Assembly (NCBI RefSeq): GCF_001514215.1
Contig: NZ_KQ948854.1
Span: 166,444-230,443, forward strand
DNA from: Streptomyces bungoensis
GTDB lineage: Bacteria; Actinomycetota; Actinomycetes; Streptomycetales; Streptomycetaceae
Length of the DNA stretch: 64,000 bases
Direction: 5' to 3'
Shown: positions 28,738 to 36,803 of the stretch, in pieces
How positions within the stretch are numbered: position 1 is the first letter of the stretch
How the letters are laid out: each line of letters opens with the position of its first letter
Notes under the pieces: generated by a model
What the model was told of the DNA's origin: nothing
The model's input: only the letters and a program-made list of their open reading frames with translations
Databases searched by the model: none
Translations under genes and position numbers: made by a program

Positions 28738-30672
28738 GTGGATACGACCCTTCAGGACCCCCTCGTCGGGCAGGTGCTCGACGGCCGGTACCGCGTCGAC
28801 GCGCGAATCGCGGCCGGTGGGATGGCCACGGTCTACCGGGGCCTGGACACCCGCCTGGACCGGGTTCTCGCGCTCAAGGTGATGCACCCGACGCTGGCGG
28901 CCGACGGGTCGTTCGTCGAGCGGTTCATCCGGGAGGCCAAGTCGGTCGCCCGGCTGGCCCACCCGAACGTGGTGCAGGTCTTCGACCAGGGCACCGACGG
29001 GTCGTACGTGTACCTGGCGATGGAGTACGTCGCCGGGTGCACCCTGCGGGACGTGCTGCGCGAGCGGGGGGCACTGCAGCCCCGGGCGGCCCTCGACATC
29101 CTGGAGCCGGTGCTCGCCGCGCTCGGCGCCGCGCACCGGGCCGGGTTCGTGCACCGGGACATGAAGCCGGAGAACGTCCTCATAGGGGACGACGGCCGGG
29201 TCAAGGTGGCCGACTTCGGGCTGGTGCGGTCCGTGGACACGGTGACCAGCACGACGGGTGCCGTGCTCGGCACGGTGTCGTACCTCGCGCCGGAGCAGAT
29301 CGAGCGGGGCACCGCCGACCCGCGCGTCGACGTGTACGCGTGCGGGGTGGTCCTGTACGAGATGCTGACCGGCGCCAAGCCGCACTCCGGGGACTCCCCG
29401 GCGCAGGTCCTCTACCAGCACCTCCACGCGGACGTCCCGCCGCCCTCGGCACTGGTCCCGGGGCTGCCGTACGAGCTGGACGAGCTGGTCGCCGCGGCCA
29501 CCGCGCGCACCCCGGACGCCCGTCCGCAGGACGCGGCGGCGCTGCTCGGCCAGGTGCTGCGGGCGCGGGCCGGGCTCGGGCCCGAGCAGCTGGACGCCCT
29601 GCCGCCGCAGGCGCTGTCCGCGCAGCACGACATCGCCGAGGACCGCACGAGCGTGATCCCGCGCTCGCTGACCGTGCCCCGGCCGCTGCCGGTGAACGAG
29701 GAGGACGGTGCTCCGGCGGCGGACGTCCAGTACACCAGCCGGCTGGAGTCGCCTCCGGTCGCCGAACGGCGGCGCCGCCCGGGGCGGCCCCGGCGCGGGC
29801 TGCTCACCCTCGTCGCCGCCGTCCTGGTGGTCCTGGGCGTGGGCGCCGGGGTCTGGTACATCAACTCCGGTCAGTTCACGCAGGTCCCGCAGCTGCTGAC
29901 CAAGACCCAGCCGCAGGCGAAGGCCCGGCTCGAGGCGGCCGGGCTCCACGTCAAGCGGGTCCGGCTCGAGTACAGCGACACGGTGCCGCGCGGCACGGTG
30001 ATCGACACCGACCCCAAGCCCGGGGCCCGGATCCGGGACAACGACGCGGTGACGCTCGTGATCTCCCGGGGTCCCGAGGTCGTGAAGGTGCCGGATTTGC
30101 AGGGCGTCCCGCTGGGCAAGGCGCGCGAGCGGCTGAAGGCGGCCGGGCTGGAGCCGGGCATGGTCAACCGGGACTTCAGCGACGGCGTCGACCGGGGCGC
30201 GGTGATCGCCACCACCCCCGGGGCGGGCACCGAGCGGCACGCCGGCTCGGCGATCGCGCTGACGGTCAGCAAGGGCAGCCCCGTCGACGTCCCGGACGTC
30301 ACCGGGGAGGACCTGGACAGCGCCCGGCAGGACCTGCGGGACGCCGGCCTGAAGGTGGCCGTCTCCCCGCAGCAGGTCAACTCCGACTACGACAAGGGGC
30401 AGGTGGCCCGGCAGACCCCGGCGGGCGCCGCCCGGGCGGCCCAGGGCGACACGGTGACGCTGACGCTGTCGAAGGGCCCGGAGATGGTGAAGGTGCCGGA
30501 CGTGACCGGCGACAGCGTCGACGACGCGCAGAAGGCGCTGGAGGACGCGGGCTTCCAGGTGGAGAAGGACCGGGGGCTGCTCGGGCTCTTCGGCGACACG
30601 GTGAAGGACCAGTCGGTGAAGGGCGGCGACCGGGCGCCGAAGGGGTCGACGATCACGATCACCATCCGGTGA
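28738..30672 (+). CDS. PASTA-domain Ser/Thr protein kinase (PknL-position homologue)
   Basis: 644-residue membrane kinase. The N-terminal kinase domain (about 15-275) has the Gly loop, catalytic Lys47, HRDMKPEN (139-146), DFG (159-161) and APEQ. A juxtamembrane segment leads to one span (about 354-375) and four extracytoplasmic PASTA repeats (about 378-644), which in other kinases sense peptidoglycan fragments or lipid II. Its position matches Rv2176 (PknL), but PknL of M. tuberculosis lacks PASTA repeats. The likely substrate is the Rv2175c-type protein at 24256. The GTG start appears leaderless. Confidence 0.94.
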   Translation: MDTTLQDPLVGQVLDGRYRVDARIAAGGMATVYRGLDTRLDRVLALKVMHPTLAADGSFVERFIREAKSVARLAHPNVVQVFDQGTDGSYVYLAMEYVAGCTLRDVLRERGALQPRAALDILEPVLAALGAAHRAGFVHRDMKPENVLIGDDGRVKVADFGLVRSVDTVTSTTGAVLGTVSYLAPEQIERGTADPRVDVYACGVVLYEMLTGAKPHSGDSPAQVLYQHLHADVPPPSALVPGLPYELDELVAAATARTPDARPQDAAALLGQVLRARAGLGPEQLDALPPQALSAQHDIAEDRTSVIPRSLTVPRPLPVNEEDGAPAADVQYTSRLESPPVAERRRRPGRPRRGLLTLVAAVLVVLGVGAGVWYINSGQFTQVPQLLTKTQPQAKARLEAAGLHVKRVRLEYSDTVPRGTVIDTDPKPGARIRDNDAVTLVISRGPEVVKVPDLQGVPLGKARERLKAAGLEPGMVNRDFSDGVDRGAVIATTPGAGTERHAGSAIALTVSKGSPVDVPDVTGEDLDSARQDLRDAGLKVAVSPQQVNSDYDKGQVARQTPAGAARAAQGDTVTLTLSKGPEMVKVPDVTGDSVDDAQKALEDAGFQVEKDRGLLGLFGDTVKDQSVKGGDRAPKGSTITITIR

Positions 30673-30681
30673 CCGCCGTCA

Positions 30682-30703
30682 CCGCCGGACCGCGGTCCGG
30701 CGG
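30682..30703. terminator. Palindromic hairpin after the kinase gene
   Basis: A perfect 22-bp palindrome starts nine bases after the kinase stop. The 28 bases that follow lead to the next gene. It can form a GC-rich hairpin and probably ends the kinase transcript. Confidence 0.55.
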
Positions 30704-30730
30704 GCCGGGGCGGCATGACACCCTGAACGG

Positions 30731-31621
30731 GTGACACCCGAAGCGCCCGCTCCCGCCTCCGCCCGCCTCCGCAACCCCGTCGGCAGCCACGTCCCCGTGG
30801 CCGGGGGCCTGCACACGGTGGGGCTGTCGTACGCGCGTGACCTGCGGGCGGAGTCCGTGCAGGTGTTCGTGGCCAACCCGCGCGGGTGGGCCACGCCGGC
30901 CGGGAACCCGCGGCAGGACGAGGCGTTCCGCCAGGCCTGCGCCGAGGAATCGGTCCCTGCGTACGTGCACGCCCCGTACCTGATCAACTTCGGCTCGCAC
31001 ACCGAGGCGACGGTGGAGCGGTCGGTGGAGTCGCTGCGGCACTCGCTGCGGCGCGGCCGGGAGATCGGCGCGCTGGGCGTGGTGGTGCACACGGGCAGCG
31101 CGACCGGCGGGCGGGCGCGGGAGGCGGCGCTCGGGCAGGTGCGGGAGCACCTGCTGCCGCTGCTGGACGAGCTGACCCACGACGACGACCCGTTCCTGCT
31201 GCTGGAGTCGACGGCCGGGCAGGGCGCCTCGCTGTGCTCGCGCACCTGGGACTTCGCCCCGTACTTCGAGGCGCTGGACGCCCATCCGAGGCTGGGCGTC
31301 TGCCTGGACACCTGTCACGTCTTCGCCGCCGGGCACGACCTGACCGGCCCGCACGGCATGCACCAGACCCTGGACCTGCTGGTGGAGACGGTGGGCGAGG
31401 GCCGGCTGAAGCTGATCCACGCCAACGACTCCAAGGACGTGGCCGGCGCGCACAAGGACCGCCACGAGAACATCGGCGCCGGCCACATCGGCGAGGACCC
31501 CTTCCGCGCCCTGATGACCCACCCGGCGACCGTGGGCGTCCCGCTGATCATCGAGACGCCGGGCGGCAAGGAGGGGCACGCGGCGGACGTGGAGCGGCTG
31601 AAGAAGCTCAGGGACGGCTGA
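30731..31621 (+). CDS. nfo: Deoxyribonuclease IV-type AP endonuclease
   Basis: 296-residue TIM-barrel enzyme of the endonuclease IV/xylose isomerase-like family, which nicks DNA at abasic sites. Metal-ligand motifs are present: HTGSATGG in strand 3, the LLLESTAGQG segment, GVCLDTCHVFAAGHD, HANDSKD and the C-terminal IIETPG. The start is GTG after the PASTA kinase hairpin, and the gene converges with the molybdopterin enzyme, whose end is only 15 bases away. It likely acts in base excision repair. Confidence 0.9.
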   Translation: MTPEAPAPASARLRNPVGSHVPVAGGLHTVGLSYARDLRAESVQVFVANPRGWATPAGNPRQDEAFRQACAEESVPAYVHAPYLINFGSHTEATVERSVESLRHSLRRGREIGALGVVVHTGSATGGRAREAALGQVREHLLPLLDELTHDDDPFLLLESTAGQGASLCSRTWDFAPYFEALDAHPRLGVCLDTCHVFAAGHDLTGPHGMHQTLDLLVETVGEGRLKLIHANDSKDVAGAHKDRHENIGAGHIGEDPFRALMTHPATVGVPLIIETPGGKEGHAADVERLKKLRDG

Positions 31622-31636
31622 GGCGCCGCCGGGCCG

Positions 31637-32269
31637 TCACAGTTCCGGGCCGTCCCCCGGCTCCTCCTGGTAGGAGTAGCGCTGTTCCTTCCACGGGTCG
31701 CCGATGTTGTGGTAGCCGCGCTCCTCCCAGAAGCCGCGGCGGTCGGCGGTCATGTACTCCACGCCCCGGACCCACTTCGGGCCCTTCCAGGCGTAGAGGT
31801 GGGGGACGATCAGCCGGACCGGGAAGCCGTGCTCGGCGGTGAGCAGTTCGCCGTCCTTGTGGGTGGCGAAGATCGTGCGCTCGGAGGAGAAGTCCGCGAG
31901 GCGCAGGTTGGCGCTGAAGCCGTACTCGGCCCAGACCATCACATGGGTGACGTCCGGCGCGGGCGGGGCCTGCTCCAGGATCACCCGGGCGGGGATGCCG
32001 CCCCACTCGGCGCCGAGCATGCTGAACCGCGTCACGCAGTGCAGGTCGGCCACCACGGTGGTGTACGGCAGGGCCGTGAACTCCTCGTGGTTCCAGGTGC
32101 GCTTGTCGCCGTCGGCGGTGGTGCCGAAGACCCGGAACTCCCAGCGCTCGGGGCGGAACTTCGGCACGGGCCCGTAGTGCGTGACCGGCCAGCCACGCTG
32201 CAGTCGCTGCCCCGGCGGAAGCTCGGACCCTGCCGCCGCCCCAGACGCGCGCTCCACCGGATGACCCAT
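31637..32269 (-). CDS. Sulfite oxidase-like molybdopterin oxidoreductase
   Basis: 210-residue protein with the core molybdopterin fold of the sulfite oxidase/MsrP family. The molybdenum-ligand Cys lies in DLHCVTRFS, and substrate-site motifs such as HGFPVRLIVPHLYAWKG are intact. It is shorter than sulfite oxidase and lacks the dimerisation domain and any Tat signal, so it is probably cytoplasmic. ATG at 32269 has AGGATGG upstream; longer in-frame starts lack a ribosome site. Substrate is not known. Confidence 0.87.
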   Translation of the reverse strand: MGHPVERASGAAAGSELPPGQRLQRGWPVTHYGPVPKFRPERWEFRVFGTTADGDKRTWNHEEFTALPYTTVVADLHCVTRFSMLGAEWGGIPARVILEQAPPAPDVTHVMVWAEYGFSANLRLADFSSERTIFATHKDGELLTAEHGFPVRLIVPHLYAWKGPKWVRGVEYMTADRRGFWEERGYHNIGDPWKEQRYSYQEEPGDGPEL

Positions 32270-32336
32270 GCGTCCATCCTGACAGACCTCGGGCAGTGCC
32301 CCTGACCGCCCTGCCTCAATACGGACAATCACCATC

Positions 32337-32368
32337 AAGTAGGCACTTATTTACTAAGTACGCACTTA
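32337..32368. repeat. Tandem operator-like repeats upstream of bacterioferritin
   Basis: AAGTAGGCACTTA (32337-32349) and AAGTACGCACTTA (32356-32368) differ at one base and are 19 bases apart. Each has AAGT...ACTT symmetry. They sit in a locally AT-richer patch about 80-110 bases before the bacterioferritin start and could be paired sites for an HxlR- or MarR-type regulator, which is not encoded next door. Confidence 0.55.
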
Positions 32369-32445
32369 CTGGACGATCTTCGCCTCCGATGGAATCATGC
32401 GGGCCGCACCCCTCCCCCGTCCCCCGTATGGAAGGAGCCGCTGCG

Positions 32446-32925
32446 ATGCAGGGCGACCCCGAGGTCATCGAGTTCCTCAACGAGCAGCTCACCGGCGAGC
32501 TGACCGCGATCAACCAGTACTTCCTGCACGCGAAGATGCAGGACAACAACGGCTGGCACAAGCTCGCGCGGTACACGCGGCGCGAGTCGTTCGACGAGAT
32601 GAAGCACGCCGAGGTGCTCACCGACCGGATCCTGCTCCTGGAGGGGCTGCCCAACTACCAGCGGCTCTTCCACGTGCGGGTGGGCCAGACGGTCCGGGAG
32701 ATGTTCGAGGCCGACCGGCAGGTCGAGGTGGAGGCGATCGACCGGCTCAGGCGCGGGATCAAGGTGATGCGCGACAAGGGCGACATCACGTCGGCGAACA
32801 TCTTCGAGGACATCCTCGCCGACGAGGAGCACCACATCGACTACCTCGACACCCAGCTGGAACTGCTGGAGAAGCTCGGCGAGGCGCTGTACCTCGCGCA
32901 GGTGATCGAGCAGCCGGAGGGCTGA
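32446..32925 (+). CDS. bfr: Bacterioferritin (heme-containing ferritin)
   Basis: 159-residue subunit of the 24-mer iron-storage shell. All ferroxidase ligands are present: Glu18, Glu51, His54, Glu94, Glu127 and His130. The heme ligand Met52 is also present, so it should be a true heme bacterioferritin. ATG at 32446 has GGAAGGAG upstream. It converges with the bfd gene, whose product reduces the stored iron for release. No iron box precedes it; instead two operator-like repeats do. Confidence 0.96.
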   Translation: MQGDPEVIEFLNEQLTGELTAINQYFLHAKMQDNNGWHKLARYTRRESFDEMKHAEVLTDRILLLEGLPNYQRLFHVRVGQTVREMFEADRQVEVEAIDRLRRGIKVMRDKGDITSANIFEDILADEEHHIDYLDTQLELLEKLGEALYLAQVIEQPEG

Positions 32926-32932
32926 GCGGGAG

Positions 32933-33148
32933 CTAGGCGGCTTCCGGGAACGCGGAGAGGGCCTGCTCGCCCCGCTCGTGACGCGGGCAGGCGCCCCGGC
33001 CGAGGAGGGCCTGGATGCGGCGGACGCAGGAGCCGCAGTCGGTGCCCGCCTTGCAGGCGGAGGCCAGCTGGCGCGGGGTGCGGGCACCGCCCTCCGCGTG
33101 CTGCTTGACCTGGGCCTCGGTGATGCCGAAGCAGCTGCAGACGTACAC
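32933..33148 (-). CDS. bfd: Bacterioferritin-associated ferredoxin-like protein (Bfd)
   Basis: 71-residue [2Fe-2S] protein with four Cys in the Bfd spacing: Cys4-x-Cys6-x31-Cys38-x2-Cys41. Bfd delivers electrons to the heme of bacterioferritin so that ferric iron is released. The GTG start (VYVCSC) follows GGGAGGTGG. It is coded opposite and end-to-end with bfr. A 19-bp iron box lies about 53 bases upstream, so it should be made under iron starvation, when stored iron is needed. Confidence 0.93.
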   Translation of the reverse strand: MYVCSCFGITEAQVKQHAEGGARTPRQLASACKAGTDCGSCVRRIQALLGRGACPRHERGEQALSAFPEAA

Positions 33149-33200
33149 GCGCCATCCACCTCCCGAACAGGGTCTTTCGTACTGCCGTCCCGTTATCCGG

Positions 33201-33219
33201 TGAGGCAAACCTAACCTTA
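33201..33219 (-). promoter_or_regulatory. Iron box (DmdR/IdeR-type site)
   Basis: Read on the minus strand, TAAGGTTAGGTTTGCCTCA matches the DmdR/IdeR consensus TTAGGTTAGGCTCACCTAA at 14 of 19 bases. It lies at the expected promoter position for bfd. Confidence 0.75.
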
Positions 33220-33249
33220 CCCAGCCTTCGGGAGCTGCGAAAGCGCGAA

Positions 33250-33278
33250 GGGGCGCGGACCGGTGTGATCCGCGCCCC
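33250..33278 (-). terminator. Hairpin terminator of the DAHP synthase gene
   Basis: A perfect 10-bp stem (33250-33259 with 33269-33278) and a 9-base loop follow the DAHP synthase stop at 33294. Confidence 0.75.
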
Positions 33279-33293
33279 AGCTCGCCCATCCGG

Positions 33294-34640
33294 TCACTGG
33301 TCCCGGTACATCTCCGCGACGAGGAACGCCAGGTCGAGGGACTGGCTGCGGTTCAGCCGCGGGTCGCAGGCCGTCTCGTAGCGCTGGTGCAGGTCGTCGA
33401 CGAAGATCTCGTCACCGCCGCCGACGCACTCGGTGACGTCGTCGCCGGTCAGCTCCACGTGGATGCCGCCCGGGTGGGTGCCGAGCGCCTTGTGGACCTC
33501 GAAGAAGCCCTTGACCTCGTCCAGCACGTCGTCGAAGCGGCGGGTCTTGTGCCCGGAGGCCGCCTCGAAGGTGTTGCCGTGCATCGGGTCGGTCACCCAG
33601 GCCACCACCGCGCCGGACGCAGTGACCTTCTCCACCAGCTCGGGAAGCCGGTCGCGGATCTTGTCGGCGCCCATGCGGACGATGAAGGTCAGCCGGCCCG
33701 GCTCCCGGTCGGGGTCGAGGCGGTCGATGTAGCGCAGCGCCTCCTCGGCCGTTGTGGCCGGGCCGAGCTTGATGCCGATCGGGTTGCGGATCTTCGAGGC
33801 GAACTCGACGTGCGCGTGGTCCAGCTGCCGGGTGCGCTCACCGATCCACACCATGTGCGCCGAGACGTCGTACAGCCGGCCGGTGCGGGAGTCGACCCGG
33901 GTCAGGGCGGACTCGTAGTCCAGCAGCAGCGCCTCGTGCGAGGAGAAGAACTCGACGGTCTTGAACTCCTCCGGGTCGGTGCCGCAGGCCCGCATGAAGT
34001 TCAGCGCGTTGTCGATCTCCCGCGCGAGCTGCTCGTAGCGCTGGCCCGACGGCGACGACTTCACGAAGTCCTGGTTCCAGGCGTGCACCTGGCGCAGGTC
34101 GGCGTAACCGCCGGTGGTGAAGGCGCGCACCAGGTTCAGCGTCGAGGCCGAGGCGTGGTACATGCGCTTGAGCCGCTCGGGGTCCGGGATGCGGGACTCC
34201 GGCGTGAAGTCGAAGCCGTTGACGGAGTCGCCCCGGTAGACCGGGAGCGTGACGCCGTCGCGGGTCTCCATCGGCTTGGAGCGCGGCTTGGAGTACTGGC
34301 CGGCGATCCGGCCCACCTTCACCACGGGCACGGAGGCCGCGTAGGTCAGGACGGCACCCATCTGGAGCAGCGTCTTGAGCTTGTTGCGGATGTGGTCGGC
34401 GGACACCGCGTCGAAGGCCTCGGCGCAGTCGCCGCCCTGGAGGAGGAACGCCTCTCCCTTGGCGACGGCCGCCATCCGGGCGCGCAGCTGGTCGCACTCG
34501 CCCGCGAAGACGAGCGGCGGATACGACTCGAGCTCCGCGATCACTGCGCGCAGAGCCTCGGCGTCGGGGTACTCGGGCTGCTGCGCCGCGGGCAGGTCTC
34601 GCCAGGTGTTGCCAGCGCTCGCGCTGGTCTTAGCGTTCAC
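33294..34640 (-). CDS. aroH: Class II 3-deoxy-7-phosphoheptulonate (DAHP) synthase
   Basis: 448-residue enzyme for the first step of the shikimate pathway, condensing phosphoenolpyruvate and erythrose 4-phosphate. Class II marks include GGDCAEAFD, the metal-site KVGRIAGQYSKPRS, and the C-terminal DPRLNRSQSLDLAF. GTG at 34640 is preferred because GAGGGG is five bases upstream; an in-frame GTG two codons earlier overlaps that site. It is divergent from the Trp-controlled anthranilate synthase, so the pathway entry and Trp branch are side by side. Position matches Rv2178c (aroG). Confidence 0.95.
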   Translation of the reverse strand: MNAKTSASAGNTWRDLPAAQQPEYPDAEALRAVIAELESYPPLVFAGECDQLRARMAAVAKGEAFLLQGGDCAEAFDAVSADHIRNKLKTLLQMGAVLTYAASVPVVKVGRIAGQYSKPRSKPMETRDGVTLPVYRGDSVNGFDFTPESRIPDPERLKRMYHASASTLNLVRAFTTGGYADLRQVHAWNQDFVKSSPSGQRYEQLAREIDNALNFMRACGTDPEEFKTVEFFSSHEALLLDYESALTRVDSRTGRLYDVSAHMVWIGERTRQLDHAHVEFASKIRNPIGIKLGPATTAEEALRYIDRLDPDREPGRLTFIVRMGADKIRDRLPELVEKVTASGAVVAWVTDPMHGNTFEAASGHKTRRFDDVLDEVKGFFEVHKALGTHPGGIHVELTGDDVTECVGGGDEIFVDDLHQRYETACDPRLNRSQSLDLAFLVAEMYRDQ

Positions 34641-34738
34641 GGTCACCCCTCAAACATTACGGGGTCGTGTCGCGTGGTTCCGGCCTGGCTCGAAGAGTGA
34701 GACGCGGCGTTTACCCCGTGGACGCACGGCGGGTGCGG

Positions 34739-34744
34739 TAGGGT
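34739..34744 (+). promoter_or_regulatory. Candidate -10 box for the trp leader transcript
   Basis: TAGGGT lies seven bases before the leader-peptide ATG at 34752. No ribosome site is present, so the leader peptide is probably translated from a leaderless mRNA. Confidence 0.55.
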
Positions 34745-34751
34745 TCCCCTC

Positions 34752-34808
34752 ATGTTCGCGCCGTCGATCCAGAACTGGTGGTGGACCGCTTCTCCGGCGG
34801 CCCACTGA
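34752..34808 (+). CDS. trpL: Tryptophan operon leader peptide (TrpL)
   Basis: An 18-codon open frame encodes MFAPSIQNWWWTASPAAH. Three consecutive Trp codons (34776-34784) are the sensor of a classic attenuator: ribosomes stall there when charged tRNA-Trp is scarce. It ends 22 bases before a strong terminator hairpin and 93 bases before the anthranilate synthase gene. A similar Trp-rich leader is known ahead of an anthranilate synthase gene in Streptomyces venezuelae. The peptide itself probably has no other function. Confidence 0.93.
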   Translation: MFAPSIQNWWWTASPAAH

Positions 34809-34829
34809 CTGCGCGTACGCACGACTTCG

Positions 34830-34856
34830 CGAAGGCCGCCCGAGGGGCGGCCTTCG
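34830..34856 (+). terminator. Trp attenuator terminator hairpin
   Basis: A perfect 12-bp stem (34830-34841 with 34845-34856) with a GAG loop is followed by GCGTTTCC. It lies between the Trp leader peptide and trpEG and is the terminator half of the attenuator. Confidence 0.9.
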
Positions 34857-34901
34857 GCGTTTCCGGGGCCGTTCCTCCACCACACCGACGGAAGAGGAAC
34901 C

Positions 34902-36758
34902 ATGGACCCGGCACAGCTGCTCGACGACCCCCGCCCCTTCGCCCTGCTCCGCCGCCGCACGCCCGGCCGGGCCGAGGACACGGTGGAGGTGCTGGTCGGC
35001 CCGGTGACCGCCCGCGACCGGCTCGCCGACCTGCCCGACGAGGGCCTGGCGCTCGTCCCGTTCCGGCAGATCCGCGAGCGCGGCTTCGACGTCCGCGACG
35101 ACGGGACTCCGCTGCTGGTGCTGACGCCCGAGGAGTCGTACGAGATCCCGCTCGGGGAGGCGCTGCGGGCGCTGCCCGCGCACGACGTGCGCGTCGAGGG
35201 CGGCGGCTTCGACGTCGGTGACGAGGAGTACCGCGAGACCGTCGGGCGGGTGCTGCGCGAGGAGATCGGCCGGGGCGAGGGCGCGAACTTCGTCATCCGG
35301 CGCACGTACGAGGGGCGGATCCCCGGCTTCGGGCGGGCGGACGCGCTGGCGCTGTTCCGGCGGCTGCTGGAGGGCGAGCGGGGGGCGTACTGGACGTTCG
35401 TCGTCCACACCGGGGACCGGACGCTGGTCGGGGCGAGCCCCGAGGTGCACGTGCGGATGTCCGGCGGAACGGTCGTCATGAACCCGATCAGCGGGACGTA
35501 CCGCTATCCCGCCCAGGGCCCTACCCCGGAGGACCTGCTGGACTTCCTCGCGGACGGCAAGGAGATCGAGGAGCTCTCCATGGTCGTCGACGAGGAGCTG
35601 AAGATGATGTGCACCGTCGGCGACATGGGCGGGGTGGTCGTCGGCCCGCGGCTGAAGGAGATGGCGCACCTCGCGCACACCGAGTACGAGCTGCGCGGCA
35701 GGTCCTCCCTGGACGCCCGGGAGGTGCTGAGGGAGACCATGTTCGCCGCGACGGTGACCGGGTCGCCGGTGCAGAACGCCTGCCGGGTGATCGAGCGGCA
35801 CGAGGCCACCGGGCGCGGGTACTACGCCGGCGCCCTCGCCCTGCTCGGCCGGGACCCGGGCGGCGCCCAGACCCTGGACTCCCCCATCCTGATCCGCACC
35901 GCCGACATCGCCGCCGACGGGCGGCTGCGCGTCCCGGTCGGCGCGACGCTCGTGCGGGGCTCGGACCCCGCGGGCGAGGTGGCGGAGACGCACGCGAAGG
36001 CGGCCGGCGTGCTGGCGGCCCTCGGGGTGGGGCCGTCCCGGCCGCGCGCGGAGCGGGAGCGGCCCCGGCTGGCCGAGGACCCCCGGGTGCGGGCCGCGCT
36101 GGACGGGCGCCGGGCCTCGCTCGCGCCGTTCTGGCTGCGGATGCAGGAGCGGTCCGGCTCCCTCGACGGCCACGCCCTCGTCGTCGACGGCGAGGACACC
36201 TTCACCGCGATGCTGGCGCACGTGCTGCGCTCCGGCGGTCTGGAGGTGACCGTCCGGCGGTACGACGAGCCCGGGCTGCGGGACGCCGTACTCGCGCACG
36301 AGGGGCCGGTCGTGCTCGGGCCCGGCCCGGGGGACCCTGCGGACCTCGCCGACCCGAAGATGCGCCTGCTGCGCGAGCTGACCGCCGAGGTGGTCCGGGA
36401 GCACCGGCACGGCGTGCTCGGGGTCTGCCTCGGCCACGAGCTGATCGCGGCCGAGCTGGGGCTGGACATCGTCCGCAAGGAGGTGCCGTACCAGGGGGCG
36501 CAGACCACGATCGACCTGTTCGGGCGGCCGGAGACCGTCGGCTTCTACAACAGCTTCACCGCCCGCTGCGACGACGACACCGCCCGCGAACTGGCCGCGC
36601 ACGGCGTCGAGGTGAGCCGGGCGGGCAACGGCGAGGTGCACGCGCTGCGCGCGGCCCGCTTCGCCTCGGTCCAGTTCCATCCGGAGTCGGTGCTCACGCT
36701 GGGCGGCCCGGCGATCGTGGCGGAACTGCTGAGCGGAGCGCTGCTGCGGCAGCCGTGA
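34902..36758 (+). CDS. trpEG: Fused anthranilate synthase TrpE-TrpG
   Basis: 618-residue fusion. Residues 1 to about 400 form the chorismate-binding TrpE part, with MNPISGTYR and the GSPVQNACRVI stretch. Residues about 420-618 form a glutamine amidotransferase with Cys509 (GVCLGHE) and the His593/Glu595 pair (FHPES). The product should be anthranilate for tryptophan, as the leader peptide attenuator implies. The oxyanion-side motif reads GPGPGDP, as in PhzE-type fused enzymes rather than the SPGPG of most TrpG, so an aminodeoxyisochorismate synthase is the main alternative. It is monocistronic. Confidence 0.92.
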   Translation: MDPAQLLDDPRPFALLRRRTPGRAEDTVEVLVGPVTARDRLADLPDEGLALVPFRQIRERGFDVRDDGTPLLVLTPEESYEIPLGEALRALPAHDVRVEGGGFDVGDEEYRETVGRVLREEIGRGEGANFVIRRTYEGRIPGFGRADALALFRRLLEGERGAYWTFVVHTGDRTLVGASPEVHVRMSGGTVVMNPISGTYRYPAQGPTPEDLLDFLADGKEIEELSMVVDEELKMMCTVGDMGGVVVGPRLKEMAHLAHTEYELRGRSSLDAREVLRETMFAATVTGSPVQNACRVIERHEATGRGYYAGALALLGRDPGGAQTLDSPILIRTADIAADGRLRVPVGATLVRGSDPAGEVAETHAKAAGVLAALGVGPSRPRAERERPRLAEDPRVRAALDGRRASLAPFWLRMQERSGSLDGHALVVDGEDTFTAMLAHVLRSGGLEVTVRRYDEPGLRDAVLAHEGPVVLGPGPGDPADLADPKMRLLRELTAEVVREHRHGVLGVCLGHELIAAELGLDIVRKEVPYQGAQTTIDLFGRPETVGFYNSFTARCDDDTARELAAHGVEVSRAGNGEVHALRAARFASVQFHPESVLTLGGPAIVAELLSGALLRQP

Positions 36759-36764
36759 CCGGGC

Positions 36765-36793
36765 GGGCCCGGGGACGTCGCGTCCCCGGGCCC
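36765..36793. terminator. Bidirectional hairpin terminator
   Basis: A perfect 13-bp stem (36765-36777 with 36781-36793) and a TCG loop separates the convergent trpEG and pfkA genes. Confidence 0.88.
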
Positions 36794-36803
36794 GGACCGG
36801 GCG

